Numbered from the stretch's first letter, positions 34,341 through 45,277 are shown. The stretch: 64,000 nt of DNA from DAIDKA01 sp035487155 (GCA_035487155.1 DATHMK010000031.1:56309-120308); one strand, 5' to 3'. Numbers and translations are program-made. The notes: generated from the sequence alone by a model not told the origin.

Positions 34341-35666
34341 TTACGCTGCCGCCAGGCCCTGGGCTTCGACGATGCTGCGGCCGCCGTGATCGATCATGTA
34401 TTCGAATTCGTGCCGGTAGTGCTTGAGGAAGCTTTGCACCGGCCACGCCGCGGCATCCCCCAGGGCGCAAATGGTGTGCCCCTCGATGCGGTTGGCGACA
34501 TCCAGCAGCAGCCCCAGATCCTCACGGCGGCCTTGGCCGGCGAGGATCCGCTTGAGCATGCGATCCATCCACCCGGTCCCCTCGCGGCACGGTGTGCACT
34601 GCCCGCAGGACTCGGAGGTGTAAAAGCGCGCCAGACGTTCCAGCACCTTCACCATGCAGGTGGTCTCATCCATGATGATGACCGCGGCCGAGCCGATCGA
34701 GGAACCGGTGGTCTTCATGGAGTCGTAGTCCATGTTGACGTTCATGATGAGCTCGGCGGGCACCACGGGCACCGAGGAACCCCCCGGAATCACCGCCTTC
34801 AACTTGCGCCCCTTCCACACCCCGCCGGCGATCTCCAGCAGGTCACGAAATGGCACGCCCATGGGCAGCTCGAAATTACCGGGATTGTTGACATGCCCCG
34901 ACACCGAAAAAATATTGGTGCCGCCGGCATTCTTCGGCCCCAGGCCGGCGAACCAGTCCGCGCCCTTGCGCAGGATGGCGGGAACCGAGGCGAAACTTTG
35001 CGTGTTGTTGATGGTGGTGGGCTTGCCGTACAGGCCGAAGTTCGCCGGGAACGGCGGCTTGAAGCGCGGCTTGCCCTGCTTGCCTTCCAGCGAGTCCAGC
35101 AGCGCCGTCTCCTCGCCGCAGATGTAGGCGCCGGCGCCGATGAAGGTGTGCAGGTCGAAGGTGATGCCGGAACCCTTGATGTTCGCACCCAGAAGGCCTG
35201 CGTCGTAGGCCTCCTGCAAAGCGGCCTCGAAGCGCGGCACCGGCTCGCCCAGGAACTCCCCGCGTATGTAGTTGTAGCCCACCGTGGCGCCCATGGCGAA
35301 GCCGCCGATGGCCATGCCCTCGATGAGCGCGTGGGGATTGAAGCGCAGGATGTCCCGATCGTGACAGGTGCCTGGCTCGCTCTCATCCGAGTTGCACACC
35401 ACGTACTTCTGGATCGGTGAGGAGCGCGGCATGAAGCTCCATTTCATGCCGGTGGGGAAGCCCGCCCCGCCGCGACCGCGCAGGCCCGAGGCCTTCACCT
35501 GGTCGATGATCTGCTCCTGGGTCAGGCCGCCGCCGAGGATCTTCTCCCACACCTGGTAGCCGCCGATCTGACGATAGGTGTCCAGGGTCCAGGAGTTCGG
35601 CAGATGCAGCGACTCGAACAGGTTCAGATTGAACTTGCCGGCATACTGTTCACGGATGGCGCTCAT
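34341..35666 (-). CDS. nuoF: NADH-quinone oxidoreductase subunit F
   Basis: A 441-residue flavoprotein where NADH is oxidised. GRGGAGFPTGMKW and GAGAYICGEETALLDSLEG bind NADH and FMN; SCGQCTPCREG plus a downstream Cys (HTICALGD) hold the N3 [4Fe-4S] cluster. Length is typical. Its ATG overlaps the nuoE stop by four bases, so the NuoE-NuoF dimer is made in step. Confidence 0.97.
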   Translation of the reverse strand: MSAIREQYAGKFNLNLFESLHLPNSWTLDTYRQIGGYQVWEKILGGGLTQEQIIDQVKASGLRGRGGAGFPTGMKWSFMPRSSPIQKYVVCNSDESEPGTCHDRDILRFNPHALIEGMAIGGFAMGATVGYNYIRGEFLGEPVPRFEAALQEAYDAGLLGANIKGSGITFDLHTFIGAGAYICGEETALLDSLEGKQGKPRFKPPFPANFGLYGKPTTINNTQSFASVPAILRKGADWFAGLGPKNAGGTNIFSVSGHVNNPGNFELPMGVPFRDLLEIAGGVWKGRKLKAVIPGGSSVPVVPAELIMNVNMDYDSMKTTGSSIGSAAVIIMDETTCMVKVLERLARFYTSESCGQCTPCREGTGWMDRMLKRILAGQGRREDLGLLLDVANRIEGHTICALGDAAAWPVQSFLKHYRHEFEYMIDHGGRSIVEAQGLAAA

Positions 35667-36166
35667 TTCAGATCATCCAGCAGCTTCACGACGGTTTCGG
35701 GCGTCAGGTGCTCGTGGTAGTGATGGTCGATCATCATCATCGGGGCACCGGTGCAGGCGGCCAGGCACTCCTCTTCGCGCTTGAGCAGGATGCGGCCATC
35801 GGCGGTGCTTTCGCCAAGCTTGATCCCCAGGTGCTTCTCGGCGTGCGCGACCAGTTCCTCCCCGCCGCGCAGCATGCAGGAAATATTGGTGCAGATGCTG
35901 ACATGGTGCCGGCCGCAGGGATGCAGCTCGTACATCGAGTAGAAGCTTGCGACCTCGTACACCTGTATCGGCGGCAGGTCCAGATACTCGGCCACCGCGT
36001 CCATGAGCTCGGTGGTCAGATGACCGTCGTTCTGCTCCTGAGTGAAGCGCAGCGCGGCCAGCACCGCCGAGCGCTTGCGGTCGGGCGGGAACTTTCCCAC
36101 CCAGTGATCGATTTCCTGGCGCGTGTGCTCGGACAGCAGCGCCGTATGGGTGCCCACGGCAGACAT
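35663..36166 (-). CDS. nuoE: NADH-quinone oxidoreductase subunit E
   Basis: A 167-residue thioredoxin-like subunit with the N1a [2Fe-2S] cluster: ligands in CTNISC and CLAACTGAP. The helical N-terminal region (YLDLPPIQVYEVASFYSMY) is conserved. It binds NuoF in the NADH-oxidising module. The start overlaps the last base of the nuoD stop. Confidence 0.97.
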   Translation of the reverse strand: MSAVGTHTALLSEHTRQEIDHWVGKFPPDRKRSAVLAALRFTQEQNDGHLTTELMDAVAEYLDLPPIQVYEVASFYSMYELHPCGRHHVSICTNISCMLRGGEELVAHAEKHLGIKLGESTADGRILLKREEECLAACTGAPMMMIDHHYHEHLTPETVVKLLDDLK

Positions 36167-37419
36167 CAGCGATCGACCTCCCCAAACACGATGTCCTGAG
36201 TGCCGATCACGGCCACGACATCCGCGAGCATGTGACCCCGCACCATCTCATCCAGCGCCGACAGGTGCACGAATCCGGGTGCCCGCACCTTCAGCCGGTA
36301 GGGCTTGTTGGCACCGTCTGACACCAGGTACACCCCAAGCTCGCCCTTGGGCGCCTCGACCGCGGCGTAGGTCTCCCCTTCGGGCACGCAGAATCCTTCG
36401 GTGAAGAATTTGAAATGATGGATGAGGGATTCCATGTCCTCCTTCATCTCCTCGCGACGCGGCGGACGCACCTTGCGCTCGGCCACCATCACCGGGCCCG
36501 GATGGGTCTTCAGCCACTCCACGCACTGGCGCACGATGCGCGTCGACTGGCGCAGCTCCTCGATCCGCACCAGGTAGCGGTCGTAGCAGTCGCCGTTGAC
36601 GCCCACCGGAATGTCAAAATCCATGCGCTCGTAGACTTCGTAGGGCTGCTTCTTGCGCAGGTCCCAGGCCAGTCCCGAGCCGCGCAGCATCGGGCCGGTG
36701 AAGCCCAGCTGCAGCGCCCGCTCGGGCGTGACGACCCCGATGTTGACGGTGCGCTGCTTCCAGATGCGGTTGTCGGTGAGCAGGGTTTCGTAGTCATCGA
36801 CGCACTTGGGAAAGCGCTCGGCAAAGGCGCCGATGAAATCCAGCATGGTGCCGCCACGGCTGGCGTTGCCACGGTCGGCTTCCTTCTGGCTGCGCCACTT
36901 CGAAGCCTGGTAGCGCGGCATGGATTCGGGCAGGTCACGGTGCACGCCGCCGGGACGGTAGTAGGTGGCATGCATGCGCGTGCCGGAAACCGCCTCATAG
37001 ACATCCATCAGTTCCTCGCGCTCCTTGAACGCCAGCAGGAACACCGTCATCGCGCCGATGTCCAGGGCGTGCGCCCCCAGCCACATCAGGTGATTGAGGA
37101 TGCGCGTGATCTCATCGAACATCACGCGGATGTATTGGGCGCGCTCCGGCACCGTCACACCCAGCAGATTCTCGATGGCCATGACATAGGCGTGCTCGTT
37201 GCACATCATGGACACGTAATCCAGCCGGTCCATGTAGCCGATGGACTGGTTGTAGGGCTTGGACTCGGCCAGTTTCTCGGTACCCCGATGCAGCAGGCCG
37301 ATATGCGGGTCAGCCTTCTGTATGACCTCGCCGTCCATCTCCAGCACCAGGCGCAGCACGCCGTGCGCGGCCGGATGCTGCGGGCCGAAGTTCATCGTGT
37401 AATTGCGTATCTCGCTCAT
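36166..37419 (-). CDS. nuoD: NADH-quinone oxidoreductase subunit D
   Basis: A 417-residue subunit related to [NiFe]-hydrogenase large subunits but without metal ligands; with NuoB it forms the quinone site. Markers: MNFGPQHPAAHGVLRLVLEMDGE near the N-terminus (read in parts), NLLGVTVPERAQYIRV, and the C-terminal GDIVFGEVDR-like ending (GTQDIVFGEVDR). It is encoded separately from nuoC, unlike the E. coli nuoCD fusion. Overlaps nuoC by four bases. Confidence 0.97.
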   Translation of the reverse strand: MSEIRNYTMNFGPQHPAAHGVLRLVLEMDGEVIQKADPHIGLLHRGTEKLAESKPYNQSIGYMDRLDYVSMMCNEHAYVMAIENLLGVTVPERAQYIRVMFDEITRILNHLMWLGAHALDIGAMTVFLLAFKEREELMDVYEAVSGTRMHATYYRPGGVHRDLPESMPRYQASKWRSQKEADRGNASRGGTMLDFIGAFAERFPKCVDDYETLLTDNRIWKQRTVNIGVVTPERALQLGFTGPMLRGSGLAWDLRKKQPYEVYERMDFDIPVGVNGDCYDRYLVRIEELRQSTRIVRQCVEWLKTHPGPVMVAERKVRPPRREEMKEDMESLIHHFKFFTEGFCVPEGETYAAVEAPKGELGVYLVSDGANKPYRLKVRAPGFVHLSALDEMVRGHMLADVVAVIGTQDIVFGEVDR

Positions 37420-38129
37420 ACCGCCTTCGGCGCATCCTTGAGCGCGGGGTTGTAGCGGTTGTCATCGCGGATCACCCGCGGTACGAGCACCCGCGGCTCG
37501 ATGCTCACCGGCTGGTACACGACGCGCTTTTTCTCCTCGTCGTAGCGCACCTCGACGTTGCCTATCAGCGGGAAATCCTTGCGGAACGGATGGCCCACGA
37601 AACCATAGTCGGTGAGGATGCGGCGCAGGTCCGGATGATTGCGGAACAGCACTCCGAACAGGTCAAAGGCCTCGCGCTCGAACCAGTTGGCCGAGGCCCA
37701 GATGTCCACCACGGAGTCCACCACCGGTTCCTCCACATCCTCGCACTTGACCCGCACGCGCAGCCGCTGGTTGTTGCTGACCGACAAGAGGTGGTACACC
37801 ACCGCGAAACGCGCACCGGCGGCGGGCCGCGGCGGCGGGGCATGTTCCTCGGCCGGGGCCGGGGCGATGCGCGCGCGGCTGAATCCGGTCTCGGTCGCCG
37901 AATGGGTCTGCCAGGTCTCCAGCCGGAACTGCAAGTAGTCGACCACGGTCACGTCGATGAGCGTCTCGAAGCGCAGCTCGGGCGCGTCACGCAGGATCCG
38001 CGCCGCTTCGAGCAAGGCGGCGGCGGCAACCTCGATGGTCAGTTCCGTGGCAAGTGCCGGCACGCGCGTGGCGCGACCCTGCAGCTGCGCGTCCACGTGG
38101 CGCGCGAGAGCCTCAATGTGCTCGCTCAA
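37416..38129 (-). CDS. nuoC: NADH-quinone oxidoreductase subunit C
   Basis: A 237-residue 30-kDa-type subunit. The signature is WFEREAFDLFGVLFRNHPDLRRILTDYGF then GHPFRKDFPL. An Ala/Pro-rich insert (about residues 91-106, PAPAEEHAPPPRPAAG) lies between the N-terminal domain and the core, longer than in most relatives. The start is 18 bases after the nuoB stop. Confidence 0.96.
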   Translation of the reverse strand: MSEHIEALARHVDAQLQGRATRVPALATELTIEVAAAALLEAARILRDAPELRFETLIDVTVVDYLQFRLETWQTHSATETGFSRARIAPAPAEEHAPPPRPAAGARFAVVYHLLSVSNNQRLRVRVKCEDVEEPVVDSVVDIWASANWFEREAFDLFGVLFRNHPDLRRILTDYGFVGHPFRKDFPLIGNVEVRYDEEKKRVVYQPVSIEPRVLVPRVIRDDNRYNPALKDAPKAV

Positions 38130-38147
38130 TTCTCAGTTCTCCGCAAA

Positions 38148-38651
38148 CTAACCGGCCGCGCGCGCACCCGGAAAAATGGTGCTGGTGCGCTGGATCTTCT
38201 TCTGCAACTGAATGATGCCGTAGATCAGCGCCTCGGCCGTGGGCGGGCAGCCCGGAACGTACACATCCACCGGCACGATACGGTCGCAGCCGCGCACCAC
38301 CGCATAGGAGTAGTGGTAATAGCCGCCGCCATTGGCGCAGGAGCCCATGGAAATCACCCAGCGCGGCTCGGACATCTGGTCATAGACCTTGCGCAGCGGC
38401 GCGGCCATCTTGTTCACCAGCGTGCCGGCGACAATCATGACATCCGACTGGCGTGGGCTGGGACGAAACACGATGCCGAAGCGGTCCGTGTCGTAGCGCG
38501 AGGCACCGGCGTGCATCATCTCCACCGCGCAGCAGGCGAGGCCGAAGGTCATGGGCCACAGCGAACCGGTGCGCGCCCAGTTGACCAGGCTGTCGACCTG
38601 CGTGGTCAGAAAGCCGCGCTCGGCGAACCCCTCCGGTCCGTCCTCCGCCAC
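38148..38651 (-). CDS. nuoB: NADH-quinone oxidoreductase subunit B
   Basis: A 167-residue subunit with the terminal N2 [4Fe-4S] cluster; ligands are in the tandem Cys pair of LACCAVEMM, in GSCANGGG and in VPGCPPTAEAL. It hands electrons to quinone. No ATG fits the expected N-terminus; GTG 38651 is chosen because it shares a base with the nuoA stop (TAGTG), has GGAG a few bases upstream and gives the usual short lead-in to GFLTTQVDSLVNWARTGS. Confidence 0.93.
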   Translation of the reverse strand: MAEDGPEGFAERGFLTTQVDSLVNWARTGSLWPMTFGLACCAVEMMHAGASRYDTDRFGIVFRPSPRQSDVMIVAGTLVNKMAAPLRKVYDQMSEPRWVISMGSCANGGGYYHYSYAVVRGCDRIVPVDVYVPGCPPTAEALIYGIIQLQKKIQRTSTIFPGARAAG

Positions 38652-39019
38652 TAGTCCCACTCCAGCGCTCCTTTCTTCCACTCGTAGATGAAGCCGACGA
38701 CCAGGATCGCGAGGAAGATCGCCATCGCCAGCAGGCCAAAGACGCCTATCTTCGACAGCGCCACCGCCCACGGGAACAGAAAGGCGATTTCCAGATCAAA
38801 AACGATGAACAGGATCGCCACCAGGTAGTAGCGCACGTCGAAGCGCATGCGCGCGTCTTCATAGGCCTCGAAACCGCACTCGTAGGCCGAGAGCTTCTCC
38901 TGGTCGGCGCGCGAACGGGTCGAGAGCCGACCCAGCAGCGCGCCCAGGCCGAGCATGACGACCGCGAGGCCCGAGGCGATGATCAGAAAGATCAGGACTG
39001 GAAGGTAATTGCCCAGCAT
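38651..39019 (-). CDS. nuoA: NADH-quinone oxidoreductase subunit A
   Basis: A 122-residue three-helix membrane subunit and first gene of the 14-gene complex I operon. The conserved loop YECGFEAYEDARMRFDVRYYLVAILFIVFDLE (read in parts) holds the Cys and Glu/Asp near the quinone chamber. The bases just before ATG (TTTTTAAAGA on the coding strand) give only a weak ribosome site, which is odd for a leading gene. It follows tRNA-Leu by 58 bases. Confidence 0.96.
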   Translation of the reverse strand: MLGNYLPVLIFLIIASGLAVVMLGLGALLGRLSTRSRADQEKLSAYECGFEAYEDARMRFDVRYYLVAILFIVFDLEIAFLFPWAVALSKIGVFGLLAMAIFLAILVVGFIYEWKKGALEWD

Positions 39020-39052
39020 TCTTTAAAAACTGCACAGCCAGATGCTGCAATG

Positions 39053-39058
39053 ATTGTA
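39053..39058 (-). promoter_or_regulatory. Candidate -10 element for the nuo operon
   Basis: On the minus strand TGGTACAAT reads as an extended -10 (TACAAT) 34 bases before the nuoA ATG, immediately after the tRNA-Leu 3' end. No good -35 is seen; that position falls in the tRNA gene. Read-through from the tRNA or secG promoter is the alternative. Confidence 0.35.
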
Positions 39059-39077
39059 CCAGCCATGACCCAGGATG

Positions 39078-39162
39078 TGGTGCCGACGGCGAGACTCGAA
39101 CTCGCACGCTGTTACGCGCTAGCCCCTCAAGCTAGTGTGTCTACCAATTCCACCACGTCGGC
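39078..39162 (-). tRNA. leuU: tRNA-Leu (anticodon GAG)
   Basis: The minus strand folds as a class II tRNA. The acceptor stem is GCCGACG/CGTCGGC, the D-arm contains GGAATTGGTAGACAC, and the anticodon stem CTAGC/GCTAG has loop TTGAGGG (anticodon GAG). A long variable arm and the T-arm GCGAGTTCGAGTCTCGC follow. The discriminator is A and CCA is encoded. In E. coli the same isoacceptor (leuU) also follows secG. Confidence 0.97.
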
Positions 39163-39178
39163 ATCGATCCATTACAAA

Positions 39179-39574
39179 CTACTGCGGCGCGCTGGCCGGC
39201 GCGGTGGGCGCCACTGGTGCAGGCGGCGCGGCGGCGCCCGAATTTGCACCGGCGGCAGGCACGCTGAGCGTGTACGGGCTGCTCGCCGGCGCTGAGGCAG
39301 TCTCACCGGCGATATCCAGTAGCCCCTTGGGCTGCGCAACTTTCTTGGTGCCCATGTAGGCCAGCGCCAGGCTGTTCACCATGAACACGGCCACCAGCAC
39401 CGCGGTGGCGCGCGACAGGGCGGTACCCGCGCCACGTGCGCCGAACACCGTACCCGAGGCGCCTGCGCCGAAGCCGGCGCCGGCATCGGCGCCCTTGCCG
39501 CGCTGGATCAGAACCAGCGCGATGATGCAGAAGCAGCTGATGAACTGCACTGCAGACAAAACGTAATGCAACAT
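39179..39574 (-). CDS. secG: Preprotein translocase subunit SecG
   Basis: A 131-residue two-helix membrane protein that stimulates SecYEG export. Helix 1 (SAVQFISCFCIIALVLIQRGKGADAGAGFG) with the conserved GKGAD loop, FGARGAGTALSRATAVLVAVFMVNSLALAYM for helix 2 (both read in parts), then a long Ala/Pro-rich tail, which is common in high-GC species. It lies between tpiA and tRNA-Leu. Confidence 0.95.
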   Translation of the reverse strand: MLHYVLSAVQFISCFCIIALVLIQRGKGADAGAGFGAGASGTVFGARGAGTALSRATAVLVAVFMVNSLALAYMGTKKVAQPKGLLDIAGETASAPASSPYTLSVPAAGANSGAAAPPAPVAPTAPASAPQ

Positions 39575-39616
39575 GTGCGAACCTGCTCCACGGGCGGCGA
39601 TGCGCCGCCGTTGCTG

Positions 39617-40375
39617 TCAACGGCTGGCCGCTGCCAGGATGGCCAAAAACTCTTCTGCCTTTAACGAGGCGCCCCCGATGAGACCACCGTCCACATCGGG
39701 CATCGCGAACAGCTGTGCCGCATTGCCAGCGTTGACGCTGCCGCCGTAGAGGATACGAACCTCGTCGGCAATTTTAGCATCCTGCTGCGCCAAGTGCCCG
39801 CGGATGAAGGCGTGCACCTCCTGCGCCTGCTCAGGGCTCGCCGTCATGCCGGTGCCGATGGCCCAGCATGGCTCATAGGCGACCACCCCTGCGCCGAAGG
39901 CGCCCGCCCCGCTGCGCTCCAGCACGGCGTTGAGCTGCCGGCCGATCACCTCCAGGGTGCGGCCCTGCTGGCGCTCCTGCAGGCTCTCCCCTACGCACAG
40001 GATCGGGGTCATCTGCGTCGTGCGCACGACTTCAAACTTGCGCGCCACCAGCTGGTCGTCCTCCCCCAGATACTGGCGCCGCTCCGAGTGCCCCACGATC
40101 ACAAAGCCGCAGCCCAGATCCTGCAGCATGCTGGCCGACACCTGACCGGTGTAGGCACCGCGCAGCTCGGCGCTGACATCCTGCGCGCCCAGCGCTATCG
40201 GCAGTTCCGCGGCGCTGAGCAGCTCGCCCACCTGCGCCAGGTACACGTATGGCGGGCACACCGCACAGGCCACATCGGTATTCGGGAAGCGTTCCGCGAC
40301 GAGGTGGATGCGCGCGGCGTTGTCGACCCGCGAGCCATGCATTTTCCAGTTGCCGGCGACCAAGGGCTGTCGCAT
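39617..40375 (-). CDS. tpiA: Triose-phosphate isomerase
   Basis: A 252-residue TIM barrel that interconverts dihydroxyacetone phosphate and glyceraldehyde 3-phosphate. Catalytic features: N-K near the start (GNWKMHG), the His in IVGHSERRQYLGE, the Glu in VAYEPCWAIGTG, and the phosphate loop ILYGGSVNAGN. GGAGG precedes ATG 40375. A hairpin lies just upstream in the leader. Confidence 0.97.
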   Translation of the reverse strand: MRQPLVAGNWKMHGSRVDNAARIHLVAERFPNTDVACAVCPPYVYLAQVGELLSAAELPIALGAQDVSAELRGAYTGQVSASMLQDLGCGFVIVGHSERRQYLGEDDQLVARKFEVVRTTQMTPILCVGESLQERQQGRTLEVIGRQLNAVLERSGAGAFGAGVVAYEPCWAIGTGMTASPEQAQEVHAFIRGHLAQQDAKIADEVRILYGGSVNAGNAAQLFAMPDVDGGLIGGASLKAEEFLAILAAASR

Positions 40376-40398
40376 GTTCCACCTCCGACCCAGCCGTG

Positions 40399-40421
40399 GC
40401 GCGCCCTAAAAAAGGGCGCGC
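40399..40421 (-). repeat. GC-rich hairpin with U-rich loop upstream of tpiA
   Basis: GCGCGCCC at 40399-40406 pairs with GGGCGCGC at 40414-40421 (8 bp) around a loop of TAAAAAA, read as TTTTTTA on the minus strand. It lies between glmM and tpiA, 24 bases before the tpiA ATG. There is no T-run after the stem, so it is not a standard terminator; an mRNA processing or stability stem is possible. Confidence 0.45.
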
Positions 40422-40493
40422 GATCATAGCCATGCGAACGGCGAGTTGCAATCGCCTTGAGCACAAGCTTGGCTATTGAAACCCCGGGCAGGC

Positions 40494-41828
40494 TCAGCCC
40501 ACCGCCGCGCGCACGACCGCTGCCAGCTCATCGGCGTAGGCGCGCGTGGCGCGCTCGTCGCGCCCCTCCACCATGACCCGGATCACCGGTTCGGTGCCGG
40601 AGGGGCGCAGCACCACCCGGCCCTCGCCGCCCAGGCGCGCTTCGATGCTGCCTACGCTGCTTTGGATGGCCGGCACCGTGGCCGGATCGAAGCGCTGCGC
40701 CACCTTCACATTGAGCAGTACCTGCGGGAAGCGCTGCATGCCGGCGGCCAGCTCGGCCAGGGTCTGGTGGCTGCGTCGCATGATGGACAGCACCTGCAGG
40801 GCGCTGATCAGCGCATCACCGGTGGTGGTCTGGTCCAGGCACAGAATATGTCCGGAAGTCTCCCCGCCCAGGACACCGCCGGTCTCGCGCAGCAGACTCA
40901 GGACGTAGCGGTCCCCGACGGCCGCGCGCTGGAAGTCGATGCCCTGGGCTTTGAGGGCCTGCTCCAGTCCGAAGTTGCTCATGACCGTACCCACCACCGG
41001 GCCGACCAGGGTGCCCTCGCGCTGGCGGGCGCGGGCCATGATGTACAGCAGCTGGTCCCCGTCCACCACCCGTCCCAGATGGTCCACCATCACCAGGCGG
41101 TCCCCGTCCCCGTCCACGGCGATGCCAACGTCGGCCCGCACGCCGGGCACCGTCAGCTGCAGCAGCTGCGGCGCCATGGCGCCGCAGCCATCATTGATGT
41201 TGCGGCCATTGGGCGAACACCCCACCGGCACGATTTCCGCGCCCAGGTCAGCGAGCAGCCGCGGCCCCACCTTGTAGGCGGCGCCATTGGCGCAGTCGAT
41301 GACGATCTTCATGCCCTTGAGGTCCACGCCCTGGGGCATGGTGGCGGCACAGAACTCCTGGTATTCCACCCGCGATTTGTCCACGCGCACGGCGCGGCCC
41401 AGCTGGGCCGATTCGCGCGTCACCGGACCGCGCTCCAGTTCGGTCTCGATCTGCTCCTCGAGCTCATCGGAGAGTTTGCCGCCATCGGCGTCGAAGAACT
41501 TGATGCCGTTGTCATCGAAGGCATTGTGCGAGGCACTGATCACCACCCCGAAGCGGCATTCGAACTTGCGCGTCAGATAGGCGATGCCGGGGGTGGGCAG
41601 CGGTCCGATCAGCATCACATCCACGCCGGTGGCCACGAAACCCGCCTCCAGCGCCGATTCAAACATGTAGCCGGAGAGGCGCGTGTCCTTGCCGATGAGG
41701 ACCTTGCCGCCCTGAGGTGCCAGCACGCGCGCCGCGGCGCTCGCCAGGTTCAGGGCGAAATCCACCGTCATGGGATGACGACCCACGAGGCCGCGAACAC
41801 CGTCGGTTCCGAAATACTGCCGTGCCAC
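40494..41828 (-). CDS. glmM: Phosphoglucosamine mutase
   Basis: A 444-residue alpha-D-phosphohexomutase that makes glucosamine 1-phosphate for peptidoglycan and lipopolysaccharide. The start MARQYFGTDGVRG is diagnostic. The phosphoserine loop is GVVISASHNAFDDNGIK, the metal loop VDGDGDR, and the sugar-binding loop GGETSGHI; the C-terminal phosphate loop is RPSGTEPVIRVM. It lies three bases after folP, as in many gammaproteobacteria. Confidence 0.97.
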   Translation of the reverse strand: MARQYFGTDGVRGLVGRHPMTVDFALNLASAAARVLAPQGGKVLIGKDTRLSGYMFESALEAGFVATGVDVMLIGPLPTPGIAYLTRKFECRFGVVISASHNAFDDNGIKFFDADGGKLSDELEEQIETELERGPVTRESAQLGRAVRVDKSRVEYQEFCAATMPQGVDLKGMKIVIDCANGAAYKVGPRLLADLGAEIVPVGCSPNGRNINDGCGAMAPQLLQLTVPGVRADVGIAVDGDGDRLVMVDHLGRVVDGDQLLYIMARARQREGTLVGPVVGTVMSNFGLEQALKAQGIDFQRAAVGDRYVLSLLRETGGVLGGETSGHILCLDQTTTGDALISALQVLSIMRRSHQTLAELAAGMQRFPQVLLNVKVAQRFDPATVPAIQSSVGSIEARLGGEGRVVLRPSGTEPVIRVMVEGRDERATRAYADELAAVVRAAVG

Positions 41829-41831
41829 GAC

Positions 41832-42680
41832 CTATACTCCTGCCTGCACTGCGTGTGCGACTTTCAATGCGTCGATCGTCTCCGCCACATCGTGTGCGCG
41901 GATGATATGCGCGCCGCGCAGCACCGCGACCACCGCCAGCGCCAGGCTGCCGGCCAGCCGCCCACCGTCCGGGCGACCGGTGAGGACCGCGATGGTGGAC
42001 TTGCGTGACATCCCCATCATCACCGGCAGACCCAGCCCGAGCAGCTCCGGCAGCTGGCGCACCAGCGCCAGATTGTGCGCCACCGTCTTGCCAAAGCCGA
42101 ATCCGGGGTCGATGAGAATGCGGTCCCGAGCGATGCCGGCGCGCTCGCACATGGCCACCCGCTGCTGCAGGAAGGCCTTCACCTCGGCCACCACGTCGGA
42201 GTATTCGGGGCGGGTCTGCATGCTCAAGGGTTCCCCCTGCATGTGCATGAGGCACACCGCACACTCGGAGCCGGCCGCGGCCTCCAGGGCACCCGGGCGC
42301 TGCAGCCCCCTGACATCATTGATGAGCGTGGCACCGGCGGCCGCGGCGGCGCGGATGACCTGCGGGGTGCTGGTGTCTACGGAAATCACGGCGCGGCCGG
42401 CACGCCCCAGCTGCTCGACCACGGGAATCACCCGCCGCAGTTCCTCCTCCACGCTCACCGGCACGGCACCCGGACGGGTGGATTCGCCGCCGACATCGAT
42501 GATGGCGGCGCCCGCCGCGATCATGGCCTCGGCATGCTCGAGCGCGCGCCCATGGCTCACGTAGCGGCCACCATCCGAAAAGGAATCCGGCGTGACATTG
42601 AGCACGCCCATGACTTTGGGCGCGCTCAGATCAAGCAGGGTTGAGCCACAGCGCAACTGCATCGCACGCCGGGCTTCCAA
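41832..42680 (-). CDS. folP: Dihydropteroate synthase
   Basis: A 282-residue TIM-barrel enzyme of folate synthesis that joins p-aminobenzoate to dihydropterin pyrophosphate. MGVLNVTPDSFSDGG, DVGGESTRPGA, LINDVRG, CLMHMQG and DPGFGFGKT are all present. It is nine bases downstream of ftsH and directly upstream of glmM. Confidence 0.97.
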   Translation of the reverse strand: MEARRAMQLRCGSTLLDLSAPKVMGVLNVTPDSFSDGGRYVSHGRALEHAEAMIAAGAAIIDVGGESTRPGAVPVSVEEELRRVIPVVEQLGRAGRAVISVDTSTPQVIRAAAAAGATLINDVRGLQRPGALEAAAGSECAVCLMHMQGEPLSMQTRPEYSDVVAEVKAFLQQRVAMCERAGIARDRILIDPGFGFGKTVAHNLALVRQLPELLGLGLPVMMGMSRKSTIAVLTGRPDGGRLAGSLALAVVAVLRGAHIIRAHDVAETIDALKVAHAVQAGV

Positions 42681-42689
42681 GGCGTGGGT

Positions 42690-44606
<1,917 letters not shown>

Positions 44607-44650
44607 GAAATCATCCTCGTAAAAACTCTGATTGGGGTCATTGATCGAAC

Positions 44651-45277
44651 CTACACTATCGTGAAGTCCTTAGCCAGCAAGTACAGCTCAGGACTGCGGG
44701 CGCGAGAGGCCTCGGGCTTGAGCATCCGCACCTTTGCAAATCGTTGCCGCGCGCTCGCCAGCAACTCGGTGAAACCGGATCCCTGGAAGACCTTGATCAG
44801 GGCGGTACCTCCGGGTTTCAAGACAGTGCCGGCCGTGTCCAGGGCCAGTTCGGCCAGGTACAGGGCGCGGGGCTGGTCCACGGCATCGATTCCGCTCAAG
44901 TTTGGGGCCATGTCCGACAGCAGCAGGTCCACCCCGCGCTCGGGCAGCAGAGCCTGTAGCGCGGCCACCACAGCGGGCTCCCGGAAGTCCCCCTGGACGA
45001 ATTCCACCCCCACAATGGGGTCCATGGGCAGGATATCGGTGGCGACCACCCGCCCCTTGCGCCCCACCCTGCGGCTGGCGTACTGGCTCCAGGCCCCGGG
45101 CGCCGCCCCCAGATCCAGGCATAGCAGGCCCGGCCGCAGCAGTTTTTCGCGCTGGTCGAGCTCCTCGAGCTTGTAGATGGCCCGGGAGCGGAAGCCCTGC
45201 GCCTTGGCCTTCTTCACGAAAGGATCGTTGAAGTGCTCCTGCAGCCAGCGTCCGCTGCTCTTGGAACGCCGCGTCAC
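44651..45277 (-). CDS. rlmE: 23S rRNA (uridine-2'-O) methyltransferase
   Basis: A 208-residue RrmJ/FtsJ-type enzyme that methylates the ribose of U2552 in 23S rRNA. SAM-binding motif DLGAAPGAWSQ, catalytic set K-D-K-E: Lys in KAKAQGFRSRAIYKL, Asp in LLLSDMAPN, Lys in ALIKVFQG, Glu near the C-terminus. The start codon is GTG at 45277 with AAGGTGA upstream. Divergent from yhbY with 31 bases between. Confidence 0.96.
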   Translation of the reverse strand: MTRRSKSSGRWLQEHFNDPFVKKAKAQGFRSRAIYKLEELDQREKLLRPGLLCLDLGAAPGAWSQYASRRVGRKGRVVATDILPMDPIVGVEFVQGDFREPAVVAALQALLPERGVDLLLSDMAPNLSGIDAVDQPRALYLAELALDTAGTVLKPGGTALIKVFQGSGFTELLASARQRFAKVRMLKPEASRARSPELYLLAKDFTIV

